NCBI RefSeq assembly: GCF_001649575.2
Contig: NC_051434.1
Location: forward strand, 16,375,964-16,439,963
Length of the DNA: 64,000 bases
Source of the DNA: Kryptolebias marmoratus
Lineage: Eukaryota; Chordata; Actinopteri; Cyprinodontiformes; Rivulidae
Reading direction: 5' to 3'
Part shown: positions 1 to 13,600 of the stretch, one piece after another
Position numbering within the stretch: the first letter of the stretch is position 1
How the letters are laid out: each line of letters opens with the position of its first letter
The notes under the pieces: model-generated
The model's database searches: none
What the model was told of the DNA's origin: nothing
What the model saw: the letters and a program-made list of their open reading frames with translations, nothing else
Position numbers and translations under genes: made by a program

Positions 1-1684
1 GTCTATAACTCGGTCAGATTTACCGATATTGGCCTAAAACTTGGTGTGGCCATAACCGAGAGTTGGCCTGGACATTTCCTCTGAGCAGATGTTGCGAGAT
101 CTGAGCCGAGATTGTGCTTTACATTGTTTATAAGGTGTAAGCAAAACGGCTACGACTTCCTTTCATCAAAAGATGATCTCAGTTTAAAACGGCGGCGGGC
201 GATATGCATTCCTTTAAGGGCTAACCAGACTTTGTTTGAATATTTGATCAAATTAAAATGTGTCTTTTTGTCAGTGTTAAACCTTCCTGTAACAGAGAAT
301 CACAGAGGTCGTCTTCGAGCTGCTTCACAGAGGCAGGTTGGAAAATGTCAAGATTGACTTTCTTACTCTCAGGCACTCAGGAATTGATTCAGCAAGCGTT
401 ATTTTTACTTCTAGCAACGAGCACTTTCTTTTGGCAGGGGGAATATGTCCGCTTTCTCCACCGGGATGCTTTCAAATGAAGCGGCAGCTTCCTACTCAAC
501 ATATGGTGCGACACGAGATGGGAAACGGCACTAAATCGGAAAACCGTTTTGTTTTGTTGTTTTTTTTTGTTCGATTTGCGTTCGTGGAATCCCGGCCCTC
601 TCCCGTTTATTTTCTGTTCAGGCCGCGCGCGTCTCGGCTGGTCTCGGATTCGAATATTTCTCGCAGCAGTTTTCGCGAGCTCACGTTTGCAGCGAGGCCA
701 GATCTGTTCAAACGCTTTGTTTTCACCGTATGAAGTGGTATTTGCGTGGTATTATCAAACACATACTTTGACAGCATAGATGGTGCTTGTGTCTGCGATT
801 GGGCGGGGCTGCAGGGAGTGGAACGATGCCTAGGAAGCTGCTGCTTCCCTTCTTTTTGTCCACCCCCCACCTCCTCTTCCCTTTCCTCCTCTGCCTTCTC
901 AGCAATCTGATCATCCATGCACTTTGCCTCCCTCCCTCGCTTCTGTCTCTCCACCCCCCACCCCCCCACNNNNNNNNNNNNNNNNNNNNNNNNNNNCTGG
1001 CTGCAGTGACCAGACATCAAGGTCAGATCTCTTCCTCCGTCTTTCTTTTCCTCCCTCCATTGACTCTACGTTTCCTGTGCGCTGATGCTATTCTCAAATT
1101 TCTGTCTCTGCCCATCTGGGCAGTTTTATTTCCATTTCCTCCTCTCATCTCTCTGACAAGTGTTTTAAACGAGAGACCCGAAAACAGACAGTTCTGTTAT
1201 TAGCTTTCTAGTTTAAAACATTTATTGTGAGGACTTGAACCTTATCAGGGGTCGGGTCATTTGATGCATCACGTTTCATCTCCTGGCTCCGGGCTTTGCA
1301 TGACGCTTGTTTCGAAACAAAATCCTCTAGCGTCATTTTTACAGAAAAGGCAATTAAATGAAGAGGTTTCTGTACTATTTATGTATTTATTCGTCTCCTA
1401 TAAGTGCACATGACAAATGTCTGAGGTGATTCTCATTGCCGACGCCACAGAGGTGCAACAGTTCAGTTTCAGTATAAAACCTGCACCGTTCTCAGCAGCC
1501 AGAGCTGAGCGCTTCATGTGTTTTCGCACCATTCAGGATTTTGTTTGCCCTCTCTTCATGTCTTTTTTTTTTTACATTTGCATATGGGGACCAAAGAGTG
1601 ATAGTGGAGGAAAAAAGGTGAAACGGTGTCCAGAGGCAGAAACTTCCCATACAGACGGGGTAACGTTTGTTCTCCTTTCCGCAG
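1..1684 (+). other. trit1 intron (5' end outside window)
   Basis: No exon was found here. The upstream trit1 exons lie left of the window. Bases 1-90 resemble a dispersed repeat family seen several times in this window (compare 5505-5745). A C-rich pyrimidine tract (about 842-969) runs into a 27-base assembly gap. Confidence 0.7.
970..996. other. assembly gap (27 N)
   Basis: A run of N follows a poly-C/pyrimidine tract, which is probably why sequencing failed there. Confidence 0.99.
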
Positions 1685-1797
1685 CCAAGACTACCAACAT
1701 GGGATTTTCCAGTCGATCGGCTTTAAGGAGTTTCACGACTACCTGACTGCTCCTGAAGACAGCAGCCCGCAGGAGAAAGCCGAACTCAGACACAAAG
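1685..1797 (+). CDS. trit1: trit1 exon: DYQHGIFQSIGFKEF segment
   Basis: This exon follows the acceptor tttccgcag and ends AAAG before a GT that starts a non-ideal donor (gtcaga). It opens with the last base of a codon and closes with the first base of the next. It encodes part of the prenyltransferase C-terminal region and a charged, probably exposed stretch (APEDSSPQEKAEL). Confidence 0.95.
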
Positions 1798-4700
1798 GTC
1801 AGAGAAGCACCTTGCTGAACTGTGGACTGCCTGACTGCTAAATCGGAGGATCCTTCCCGTTTCCTCGCCTCTGTCTCCGCTTCATGTCTGCCCTCTCCCT
1901 CTCTCCAGGTGTAGAAGCTTTGAAGATTGCTACCAGGCGCTACGCCCGCAAGCAGAATAAGTGGGTCCAACACCGCTTCCTTAGGCGTGAGTACCCTTCG
2001 CTCGGCTCACGAGGCGTTTGTGCGTCCTCCTGTTCTTTGGCAGTCAGCTCTGTCTTTACCAAGATAAGATTCAGACACACAATAAGCCTCCCATTTACTT
2101 TATAGTGTTCAAGGGTATATATGGTGTGGGTGTGTGTGTTCAGGCTTCACTTTTCATCTTGTTTTTTTTTTTTTTTAAAGTGCCATTGCATAAAGCACTG
2201 AAGCGTCTGGTATTTTTCTGTTTCTGTCACGTTTTCAGTTCGCTGCTCCTTCCCACAGCTCTGGAAACACCCATACAAAAAAAGAAATTGCACCAAAACA
2301 CGCAGAGTAGTGTGCTTTGACAACAAATCGTACGCTGTGGACGTAATTCTGAAAACAAATTTCACATACACAACATTTTTTTTGTACGACGAGTAATAAA
2401 AAACAACAAACAAAACCCTTCTTGCTCCACTCTGTAGCTCACATACTTCACTGTAGAAACATAATTCAGAGTTTAAATAGATCGCAGAGAGTTGTTGGTT
2501 TTTTTACGTTTGAGCTGGCATTTAACTATCTTTAGTTTCTTAGAGACTTTACCACCAACCGTTCAACTTAAAGTGCTATAATGTTTCACTTCTTACAGAA
2601 CAAACTCTTCTTACTCCTGTGAATGTTACATTGCTTGTATACATCAAATTGTAGGTCTTCTGTCACCCAGCATGTCTCTCACTTCTATAGGACTTATGGT
2701 TTTCTCTTAAATCCTCCTTGCAGAGCGCGGACATCCAAACTCTCATTGACTTCCATTGTATCTGAGCTCAGAATACCCCCCCTAAACTGGAAGTGAACGG
2801 TCCTTTTTTAGCTTGTTTTGTCTCATACAAAACACTGTTGACACAACCAGTCGCTTCTGCTACTGACAGTGAAGAATTATTGTCATTTTTTATTTTAATA
2901 CGATCTATAAGTTTTGAAGTGTCCGCTTGTCTGAGGCTGACTTTCCACTCTGTGTTTCTGTCTGCCTGCCTTAGGAGCGTTATCAGGGAGTGACCGACAC
3001 AGGTGTGCGGTTACCACGGTGACCTTAATGAGCCACTAGCAGCAGCTTTAATATTTATTTTGATGCAGGTTCTCTTTATCCAGTTCATACATTTTGTCAG
3101 CTTAGATTATTCCAAAAGTAAGTCCCAAATTCCTGTTTTATAACAGAAAGTTGTTCTGTGTTGGAGTTTCAGGCAGTAGCTGCATTTAACATCCTCCAAA
3201 TGTTGAAGATGTCTGGTGTTTTTTTATGTTTCTGCCAATTTTATCTTATATTTTATTTCCGTCCAGTTGTACTCTTAAATATCTTTGTTGCATAGTTTTT
3301 TTTGGAGGAGTGGCATTCACTTTAATTTAGACAGTTATATAAGAGAGGTAATGCACAGTCGTGTCTGTGAGGAAACTATAAAGCTACTGCGAGGGGAGAG
3401 TTATATTGGATTAAAGGTAAAAGCGTCTGTGTCAAAACAAAAGCACACCTCTCAGAAATAAAATCAGTAGAAGTAGCTCGGCTCCAGGCCGGTCAGTTTT
3501 CCTGCTTCCGCTGTTGTTGCATTGCTTTAAGCTTTTTTTTTTTCTGTCTCTAATATTCCCAAATGTCCAACTTTTATTCCAGCGCTGGTTTATGTTGACA
3601 GCGAGAACGTCAGCATGCTACACTGTGACATGGTCGAAAACTTCCCTAGCAGCAGATTAACCTGCTAACCTGTGACTCAATGCAGCCCGTTTGAGCTGCT
3701 GTGACGTACCGCGGGGAATAATGTGTCAGGATCCGTCCTCGCCGCACACCTGCAGCTCACACCCTTGACTGCCACACACACACACGTAGCCCCTTGTACG
3801 TCCAAATGCTGCAGGGCTCAGGCTCAGGTGGAGTGTCACAGCAAAATGGACAAACGTGTCCGTCAGGGACGCAAAGTTTCCAGTCTGGTCGTAAGTCCCG
3901 GAGCCAAATTGTGGTTTAAAATATGCAGAAGGTCTCTAAGCAGAAAGTTGGCCTCCGTGTCCCACCAGCCGCATGCTCGTCAGTAAGCCCGCCTCCTAAT
4001 CCTGTTAGCCCCGAGTGGCTTAAGGCCACGCCAGGCCCTAAACCACAATGCCCGTCTTTCTGAGCAGCAGCCTACCCGCTGCACGCACCATATGGTCTTC
4101 ACTACGTGTGTGTGTGTGTGTTACCTCTGTTTTACACATGCAGTAATTTGTCCGTGTTTTGCACAGGCATGCGCTTTTAATTGTGTTTAGCCTCCCCCAA
4201 AGCCTCGCTTAGAACAGGCCCCAATGAAACCCTTTTTATTTTTTTCCCCCCTCAAATGAGTTTTTTGCCCCTTTTTTTATTTTCTGTTTTCTGTTTTTTG
4301 ACGTAACCGCACTTTTGTCACCCAAGAAGTGTCTAATCGTGTGGCGGATTAATAACATCGAAACAACTTAATAAGAAAAAAATCTCCAAATCCCTAAATT
4401 AAAATGTTAAATCAAAAAATACAATGTTAAAGGATTGTAATTGTGTCCTGTTAGACTTACTGATTATGACCCTGTTTTTTTGCAGTCTCTGTCTTGTTTT
4501 TTTCCTCGGGCGCCTTCATTATGTTTTAAACACGAGGTTAACCGGCCTTCACCTAAAACAACCTTTTTGTTTTCTTTCCACGCCAGCTTCCAACGCAGCA
4601 CACTAAACCCGCGTTGCCTCTTTTCTGTTTGTGACATGGCGTTTTGATTGCTCAGAGAAAGTTGGTCTCCTCGTCACAGATTTGGTTCCGATTCTAATTT

Positions 4701-7700
4701 CGACGCTGACCGTTGAATGTTGGCTGTTTGGATGCTTGCGGCTGATCCCTTTGCCACGACTACGTTTTGAGTTCATTTTTATTTATTCAATTGCCCGATT
4801 TCGCCTGTGTTTTCTGCACCGAGGAGTCGTAGGGCTCTACGTAAAGACGCTGCGTTGACTTCGCGGCAGCGAACGGGACCAGCTCTGTTCGGTGACGGAC
4901 TGTATTTCTAAAAATGTAGTCCTTTGGGGAAAAGGTCTACTTATTTTAGATGTGGCTTCTTATTTCGAGCCTTCAAGAGAACCACGTTTTCTCTATTTTT
5001 GTTTTAAACGAAATTCTAAAGCTACTGTATGCACAATATGAGCCTGACGGTGCAGGTGGCACGAGTTGAATCAGGCTTAAAGAATTTTAAACCTTTTTAT
5101 CTGAAAAGATTACGAAGGACAAAAAGAGAGGTCCTTCGGTCTGTTCTGTTGTTTGTTTGGATTTTTCGAAGCCATTTATTCCAATAACAGTCCTGCTGCT
5201 GACAAAAGCTCAAGGCATTCAGCATTGTGTGGTACAGTTCAATAAGATATCATGAAGAAGTATTTGGAGGATTGTGTTTTTGACAGCTGCCTGATGAATA
5301 ATATTAGGAAGGCCTTTGTGTTGTACATATCTAAACCATTGTCAGGCCTTGGACGTTGTCTCGAAACAAAAACTGAACCTTGACAAAGTTAATTACAGCT
5401 TTTTTGTAAACATTTATTTTCCCGGAGTATCTACAACGTTTATATGGAAGTCTGCGCTTTATAGCCCCAAAACCTAAAATCCAGAGGTAATGTAAGGGCT
5501 TCTGTTTGTTTGCAAGGTATCTCATGAACCTGTGGCCAAATTTTAATGAAACTTTCAGGAACTAATCCTTGGACGTACATCTGCAACTCATTAACGTTTG
5601 GAGTCAACACAACACGTCAACATGGCTAATCGGCCATATCAAACGTAAACATGGCTTTAGTTCAGCCATTTTTACAGATATTGAGCTAAAGTTTGATGCG
5701 CTAGTAGCTGACAGGCGTTCCAACACATACCCCAAGAGCTAACAAATTGTGCATGAATTGATTTGACCAAAACGGCTGAAACATAAGTTTCTCAAGGCTC
5801 TGGCCTGAAAGGTGGCATGTGATGTGCACTCCTTCCAGAAATTCCAGGTCTTTAATTTGACGTCGCACGATCAGAATGTAAACATAACACCAAGGCTGAC
5901 TGAGGCAGGTATATCCCATTTAAAGGTTTGCATCATCACATGCTTTTTTTTTTTTACGGTTTTAACAACAGGACGCTCGCGTTCTTGCGTCCAGCCCACC
6001 TTTCGGCTCGGCGTACCACCCCGTCTGGCTGTGACTGCTGACCTCCTTTTCCCGTTCGCTCTGAGCCTCACGCCCACTCCCGCACAGAGGAGCGCGCTAA
6101 TCTCTCGAAGCATTACTGGGAACTTGCCCCCCCCCCCCCCCCAACCACACAGCAAGCTCGAGCGACAGGGGTCGCCGGGGTTCAGCCGCGCCAACCCGAG
6201 CGTGCGGAACCCGCGGCGGGTGGAAGCGTAAGACGAAGCGGCTGTGACAGACACAGCTTCAGCTAGGCAAACACGGAGAAGTGGGTTAGAGACGCCGGAC
6301 AACGACCTGAGTGTTGATTTTTGATGTTGGTACGCCGAAATAGGCCGAATCCCAGGCCTGTGAGGTGCAGGCTGAACCCAGATTTACAGCAGAATAAGTG
6401 AGCCTGAGAGATGGCGGGCTGCCGTTTAGAGCTGTGATACTTTTTAGCAGGATAAGTGGTTCTCGACTGACTCAACTTTGGTTGCCGTGGGGATTCGAAA
6501 ACACCAGCTCAGTCAGCTGAAGTTTTAAGTGCATCTGTACGTCGATAGCACAGGTGTGTTTCAGAGGAGAGCGTTTGAATCACTGGATTTAATCACCCTT
6601 AATGAAGGCGGCAATCGAAGGCGATATTAATTTCGTTAAGTGCTGCGTTCAATGCCACGAGCGACAAACCGCCTCGGAACGTTCGCTGAAACTCGGCACG
6701 GACGCGAGCACGCGCATGCTCGACTTGTAACCACAACACGCAGGTGTGGATCGACGGGGGCCCCCACGAGTGTTAAGTAACAGCGGTGTAGCCATCTTTT
6801 ATTCAGAAGAGTGAGTGAATGAGTGGATGGAGGGAGGCAGGTAGCGGGGTCGGCACATGGACGGCCTGGTGGAAGCGGTTCGAAGGTAATCTGACTCAGC
6901 TGGGGCGACAGGTGTGAGGCAAGTTTACACCCTCGTCTTCTGGCAAGTGTGAAGCTGTCATGACCGCACACGCACACACACACACACACAGAATAAAGCC
7001 AAGCGAGAGGTGTTTTCACAAAGGAGCGCCGTGCGACCTCCTCTTTGAGGGGAGATGAGAGGACCGCAGGAGGAGGGGATGTCTGTAGTTTAATAGAAAA
7101 TACAGCGCAGAGCATGTTTCCAACACGTACATTGTGTGAAAACATCAAAACCTGAAAAAAAAAAAGAGAGAAGAAACTCTTTCCACAGATTGAGGTGAAG
7201 AAGTTGGTGTGTTGAGAAAACAGAGGTTTTCACTCTAGTAGAAAGCCCCTTAAGTACAAGGCTGAAATAACAGGGGTGCCACTAGAGAACGCAGCTTTAA
7301 CATCCTTGTTTTATTTTCAGACACCACGTCGTGTTGCGCGTCACCTCTTTTCTGTCCCCCGGGGACGCAGGAAACCACCACAGGTCGTATGAGTCAGACG
7401 AAATGTCACTCAGTGTAAAACTAGCCGGATTATCAGGATTTCTCTGGAGTTGAGTTTTACTGCTATTGTTGTCGCCTTATTTGATTATCCACAACTGCGT
7501 TTTGCATATTTGTTCAGGGTTCCCTCGCAGTCTTGTAAAGTAGTTTGCATTTTCAGACTCCGTTCCTTAATGTCTTCAGCCAGCTTGTTTTTGAGTCTCT
7601 GATGAAGAACACCTCAAAGCAGACAGATTCATACAGAACTCCATGTTTTATAAATGGTTGTGCCTCAGGTGATAAAGAGAATCCGCATTTATCCTCTATA

Positions 7701-10397
7701 TGTTGGCAATGAAGGGACCTTGCATGGTCAGTGTACCGGACCATTTACCAGATGTTACGTAATAAGAATACAATATGTCCGTCACAAGGTAGCCCAGCCC
7801 TAAAACATGCTAAGTCTTTTCTGCTTCACAATAAATGGGATCAAAGTTTTACCAAATGTACTTTATTTTGCATTGACGACTTTAACGCTGGTAGCAAAAT
7901 TTAAAGTTAGTTAAATAAACTGAAAGGTTTTACTCTCTGCAGACAACTCCATCACTCTACATTTACTGTAGGTTTACATACATTTTAATTCCAAACGTAG
8001 CTTTAAAATCGACTGAAACGTTAGAAAAAAAAGTACGAGATTTCAAAATGGAAAATGCAGTTGTCCTCAAAATTATTCACACCCCTGTTCATTTTTGTGA
8101 TATTCTTTGTTTTTGTGAAGAAATTAATGCTTTTTCCAAGTTTGTCTATGATTGCTTAATGAACAACAACTTAGAGAGTGACATCAAAACATAATTCAAG
8201 AAACTTTTTCGTCTCATGAGTATATAATAAATCAATTTACAAAAAAAGCCATGTTCAAAATTATTCATACCCTGGTCCAATGTCTTTCTTTTGTGTTTTT
8301 TGTGACTGCTTGGAGACGATTCTTGTATGTGTCCATTAATTTCCATTAATTAATAAAAATGAACAGGGGTATGAATAATTTTGAGGACAACTGTATGTAA
8401 GAAACCTGGTCCGTAGAAGGCAAAGTCTTGGCTTGAAAATCCACTTTCTCGACGTCTGATCCGGGAAATCGTTGACCTTTGCCCCAGAGGGTCGGGTCAT
8501 TACACCAAAGGGTTCTCGGTTGACACGCTCCTTGATATGTTTAAGCACGCTGCTGCTCATTTTAGCTTGCTTGACATTATGAGAGACAATTTCAATAAAA
8601 ACTGACTTTTTATCCGTTAAGTTTGCAACGTGTACTCGGCAGTGGGTCGCATCTTGTTTACATTTTGAAGAATTTCAGAGCAGCGCCTTTTGAAGGGCTG
8701 TTCTCGACGCGTATGAATAAAAGCTCAATATTCAGAGTGAACCAGTCGGCCGAGTTAAAACACTTGAATACAAAATGCAAATTATGACCAAATTGGATGA
8801 GTTAGAAAGCGGTGCAGCGTCAGATGATTCAGCAGCTCAAAAAATGTCCTTTTTCTTTCTTATTCAGTCTTTAGATTTAAAACACTAACATGCTCAGTAT
8901 GTCGGTCATCAGACACAGGACACTTTAATGTTCTCAGCTTTATTTGTCACACCTTCAGTGGTGATGGAGAGAGCCACTGTTCACATGATCTCACGGTAAA
9001 ACAAAAAAAAAATAACACCAGTGGAATTAGAATCAAAGTCATATACCCAGAAACTATTTTTATCACCATGTCCAGCATTCTGTGATGATGTAAAGCAGTG
9101 GTTTCCAATCCTGGCCCTCGAGGGCCACCATCCTGCAGGTTTTCCTTGTTCCTCTGCTCCAACACACCTGATCTGAATCAATGAGTGATTAACAGGCTTC
9201 TGCAGAACATGAAGAGGTGATTTAACCATGAATCAGGTGTGTTGGAGCAGGGAAACAAGGAAAACATACAGGATAGAGGCCCTTAAGGACCAGGATTGGA
9301 GACCCCTTATGTAAAGCATGGGTTAAGCAGAAAATACAGCCGCTTTTAGTTCATTGAAGATTCGCTTTTGTTGTTTAAAAGACTCTTATAGGCTTTTCAG
9401 TCCAGCGTCTCACTGCGTCGCGACTGTTAGAGACCAGATGGCGAACGGCATTCATGAGGGAGTCCCCAAAACGTCTCGAAACGTTCACGGGGGGGGTTCT
9501 CGATTTCTCTGTGCTTGAATTTCCCCAAGCGACAAGTTTCCCATTAAAGCAGTCAGTCGTGGAATCTTTTCGGTTTAGTTTCCGACACCTCCACATGAGC
9601 TCTCCCATGACTAAAACCATCCAAGGCTACAAGTTTGTGCACAAGAAAACAGGCCGTGATTTTCAGAAGTCGGCTGCACGGCTTGCTGCTCGCAAACTGC
9701 GAATTAAAATTTGCCTTTTTTTTTTACTCACAGGTTTGAGTCACCAGCTAGCCTCCAACAATCATAGCTCAGTGAGATACCGCCTTTACAGTCTTCAGTA
9801 AACTTAGTTTTATTGAACAAATGCTGCTTAGCAGGTGTCAAAATGTTTGTCCTAGTTTGAACGGCGCTGGCATTTAATAATGCGATATGTCTTGATTTCT
9901 CCGAGCAGCTGTTCATAACCCAATTTAGGACTTAACTTCTGCCACGGGTGCAGATGCCTTAATGTGATTGCAGCACTCTGGGCTCGCGTTACTGGATTTT
10001 TAAAGCGCTACCACGAATTATTATATGCAGAAAGTGCTCATCAACAGATCTCGCTGATACACTCAGATGTCTGAGCAGCATTCGAGTGATTATAGACACT
10101 TAGGAAAAAGGAAAAAATTTGTAGATTTTTTTTTTTCAGTTCCCAAAAAATTCAAATCATAAAATGAGTCGGGTTTTAAGATGATCAGCTAAGCCCTGAA
10201 TCAGAGGATAAGCTTTCGACGAAGTTCGGTCCCGAACAACGGGGGAAAGAACAAAAGGAGGAGAGGAAGGCAGAAAGTAGAAGAGGAACTTTAGGAAAGA
10301 GGAAGGAGCCTGTTGAGAGAATAGAGCCAGTGTTCCAGTGTGAGCACAGTTTGACCAGGGGACACTGAACTAAGGCCTACTGTAAAGTTTTTACAGC

Positions 10398-10443
<46 letters not shown>

Positions 10444-10634
10444 CTTATCCTCAGTAAACACGAGGATGCTGCTACAGACGACCCCGGGGTTGGTTTGTTT
10501 GCAACAGGTGGACTACTGTTTCAACACACAATGCACACACTCGACACTGGCAAGCAGCTGCCCAGCGACAGATTATTCTCCTTGTTTTGGCAAAGTGATC
10601 TCTACTAAGTGCTTGAAAGGCAACACTTAGTTTG

Positions 10635-10668
<34 letters not shown>

Positions 10669-13600
10669 AGGATTCAGGCATACACATACTGAGGGGACTC
10701 TGATCTGTTGACAAGCACCATAATTGGGACAGCATTCTAATAGGGTCAAAAAGTAACTCTTTATGTTTATTATTGGGTTTTCGGCTGAAGATGTGCTTTA
10801 CAGTTAATCTTAGACAAGTAATGAACAAAGATATAGCTAAATCTTGAAGTAACGGCTAGAAATCACTTTATTGTCCTCTGAAGTCCTATGTGTTTGTCTG
10901 CACGGGCACACAAACCGCCCTGTTCTTTGTCCCTTTTTGTTGTTTCTTATCAGCACTCCCTGAATACACAGTGGATTAGCAGAGTTAGATTTCACCAGAT
11001 CCTAAGAGAGAATGGACACGAGGGGGGGTTTCCCGTCCAGCATCTGGCAACTCACCACCCGGTGCCTGCCTTTAATTCGCCACTGTGCCCACTGGGACGT
11101 TGCTGATGTGCAAATGGCGGTTATTGGAGCACGAAGTATTGTTCAGAGAGATTGAAGTACAAAGTAAGGAAACAGTGGCAACAGGCTGGTGGATTGAGCT
11201 CGTTTATTCGGCGGCACTAAAGGTGAGACTTGTGTCCCTGCCTCTGGTGCAGGTACGTACGCCAGGTGACACTCGTGGCACGACAGCCCCCCCCCGGTCG
11301 GTGTATCACAAAACACAAAAGAACTCGCATGCAGAACACACAAAGCAACCGGGCAAGTGAAATCTGGAGCTCCGATGAGCATAAACTGCTGTTTTAAAAC
11401 CGGGGCAGAGTTGGAAGGATAAGCGGTAAACAGAGGAACTCGTGCCGGGAAGCTAAATGAGGCAGGTGCAGAGTGAAACATTGCCATTTCAAATTGGTTT
11501 ATTTTGGTTTTTACACTTTTTGTAAGCTATTTAAGTAAGCACAGCTGGCCTCGTCTTGAACAACAACAACTAAAAAAAAAAAAAAAAATGGCATGACCTG
11601 TTTAAGTGGTTTCCTGCGTAACAAACCCATAATATGGAAATTTAGACCAGAGGCAGCTGAAATGTGGCCTGCGCCTAAGATTTTGTTTAGATGCAGTTTT
11701 GTGGCTCTGTGGAAACGTCGTTGTTTCTGAGCAGACTCTGACCAAGTTAATGTTCCCGGTTACACAGATGAGTTAGTCAGTGTTTCTCTGCAGTAATGTG
11801 GGCCCAGACATCAGTCAGCACGGCGTCTGCTGCCCTACGATCCACACTTCAGTCCGTGGGGAAAGGATTAAGCCATAATTGAGTTGGCAAACAGTACTTT
11901 AAAGGTTAATAGGATTCATTTGCATGAGAACCTGTTTAAAGGTGGGCTTGGCCAGCCTGGATGAAGATTGATCATATTTGAGCTCGCAAGACAAATAAAT
12001 ACACCCCCCTCTCTCTCTCCGTTTTGTGTTCTTTCGGAAGCTCTGTCCTCCGAGGAGGCACGCGGCTAAAACGACACCTCCAAATAATGAGCTTACGTGC
12101 AAGCTCAGCTCACATTTCTTTGTTTCAACAGAAAAAAATCTCCACTTGAAGGACTAAATGGACCTTCCTCTCCGCCTACGTCGCAAAAAGAACAGGGAAG
12201 CGTCCACTTTGTTTTGTGGGGGGACAGGGTGAACCAGCAGTGATAGTGCAGTAAAAAGGGTGCTATGATGCCAGTAACTGATCCTACAGTCAACTGGAAA
12301 TAGATGGTCCGATGTTAGTAGAGGAAATGGCCGTTGTCAACTTGTCACACCCAGCAAAAGCATCGAACTTTTGGCATTGTGAGATACCCTTAATATTCAA
12401 GCAGTGACCTGAGTGATGGGACAAAGGAATCAGCTGATGATCTAGCTTATTGTCGGCTTTAGGGTTGGTATAGCCCCTGCTGGCATTTAGAGCCTCCAGT
12501 TAACCTAAGATGGCTGTTTATAGACTGTGGGAGGAAACTGGAGTACCCGGAGAACATGCAAGCTCCACACCGAAAGGTCCCACCTGGAAGACGAATCTGT
12601 GACCTTCTTCAGCTCTAGCCAACTTCGCCTTTGTATGGGGGAGCACACGCGGCTGCAGTGCACTTCTGAGCAAAAAATCTAGTGTATCATACCTCAAATT
12701 TTGATTAAAAGAATCATTATACAAAAAAATGTTCATTTCCTAATAATAAGACTTGAAATGTTTCCTTTTCCAACTTCATCCGTCCTCTATGAGAACGAAG
12801 TTTCACGTCATTTGTGTGCTGGTTTAAAAAACATATAACTAAGTCCAGCATGTTAAAGAGTTGTAAATCCTAAGCACTTCTTCCACTTCTTAATGGGGGG
12901 AAAAAGCTAAAGTAAAGATGGAATACGCGTCCAAACAGTTCAAAGCTGAAGTAGGTGCTGGTAAGTGTAACGCTCCCGGAAACCAGCTCTTGTCACGGGT
13001 TTTCTTTAACAGCAACAGCCTGTTTTCTCCGCATCGACGTGTCTCGACTGAGCGCGGGGCGGTTGCTCTTCAGACGGACGGGTGCAAAGACGAGCGGGGC
13101 AGGGGCTGCTGCTGCTGCTTCTGCTGCTGCTTCAAGCCCAGGCCTGGCCCGGAGACTGCTGACTGGTGCAAAATAGAAACACGGGGGTGGAACCTTCAGA
13201 GAGCTGGAGAAGTGACTGAAAGCCGAGGCCGAGACTGATGGCGAGAGAGAGAGGGAGGGGGGAGAGACATTATCGAGCCAGTGTGAGTCAGCAGGTTGAT
13301 GGAGCTTCGGGGTGCGGCTCGAGCACATCACTGGTTCTGTACGGTTTCCTGCCGGTTTGTGCCGGTCCACTCCAACCAGCTGGAGCCTGTTTGCTTCACT
13401 GGATGCAGACCCAGATGACGCAGGTCGCAGACGGCGCTCCGTGTCGGCCGTATAGATGAAACGGACTGCATTTATTCCGTGACATTTCAGGCGTAAAAGC
13501 AATTAGCACATTCTCTGTCCATGCTGTAATATTTCGCAGCCACTTGAATTGTATTTAAGGCTCATTCTAATAGAAGCAGTTTGTGGGAAATATCAGCTTG

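Noticed and set aside
13107..13132. CTG/TTC trinucleotide run as an expandable repeat
   Set aside because: It is short and interrupted, and lies in an intron, so nothing unusual can be supported.
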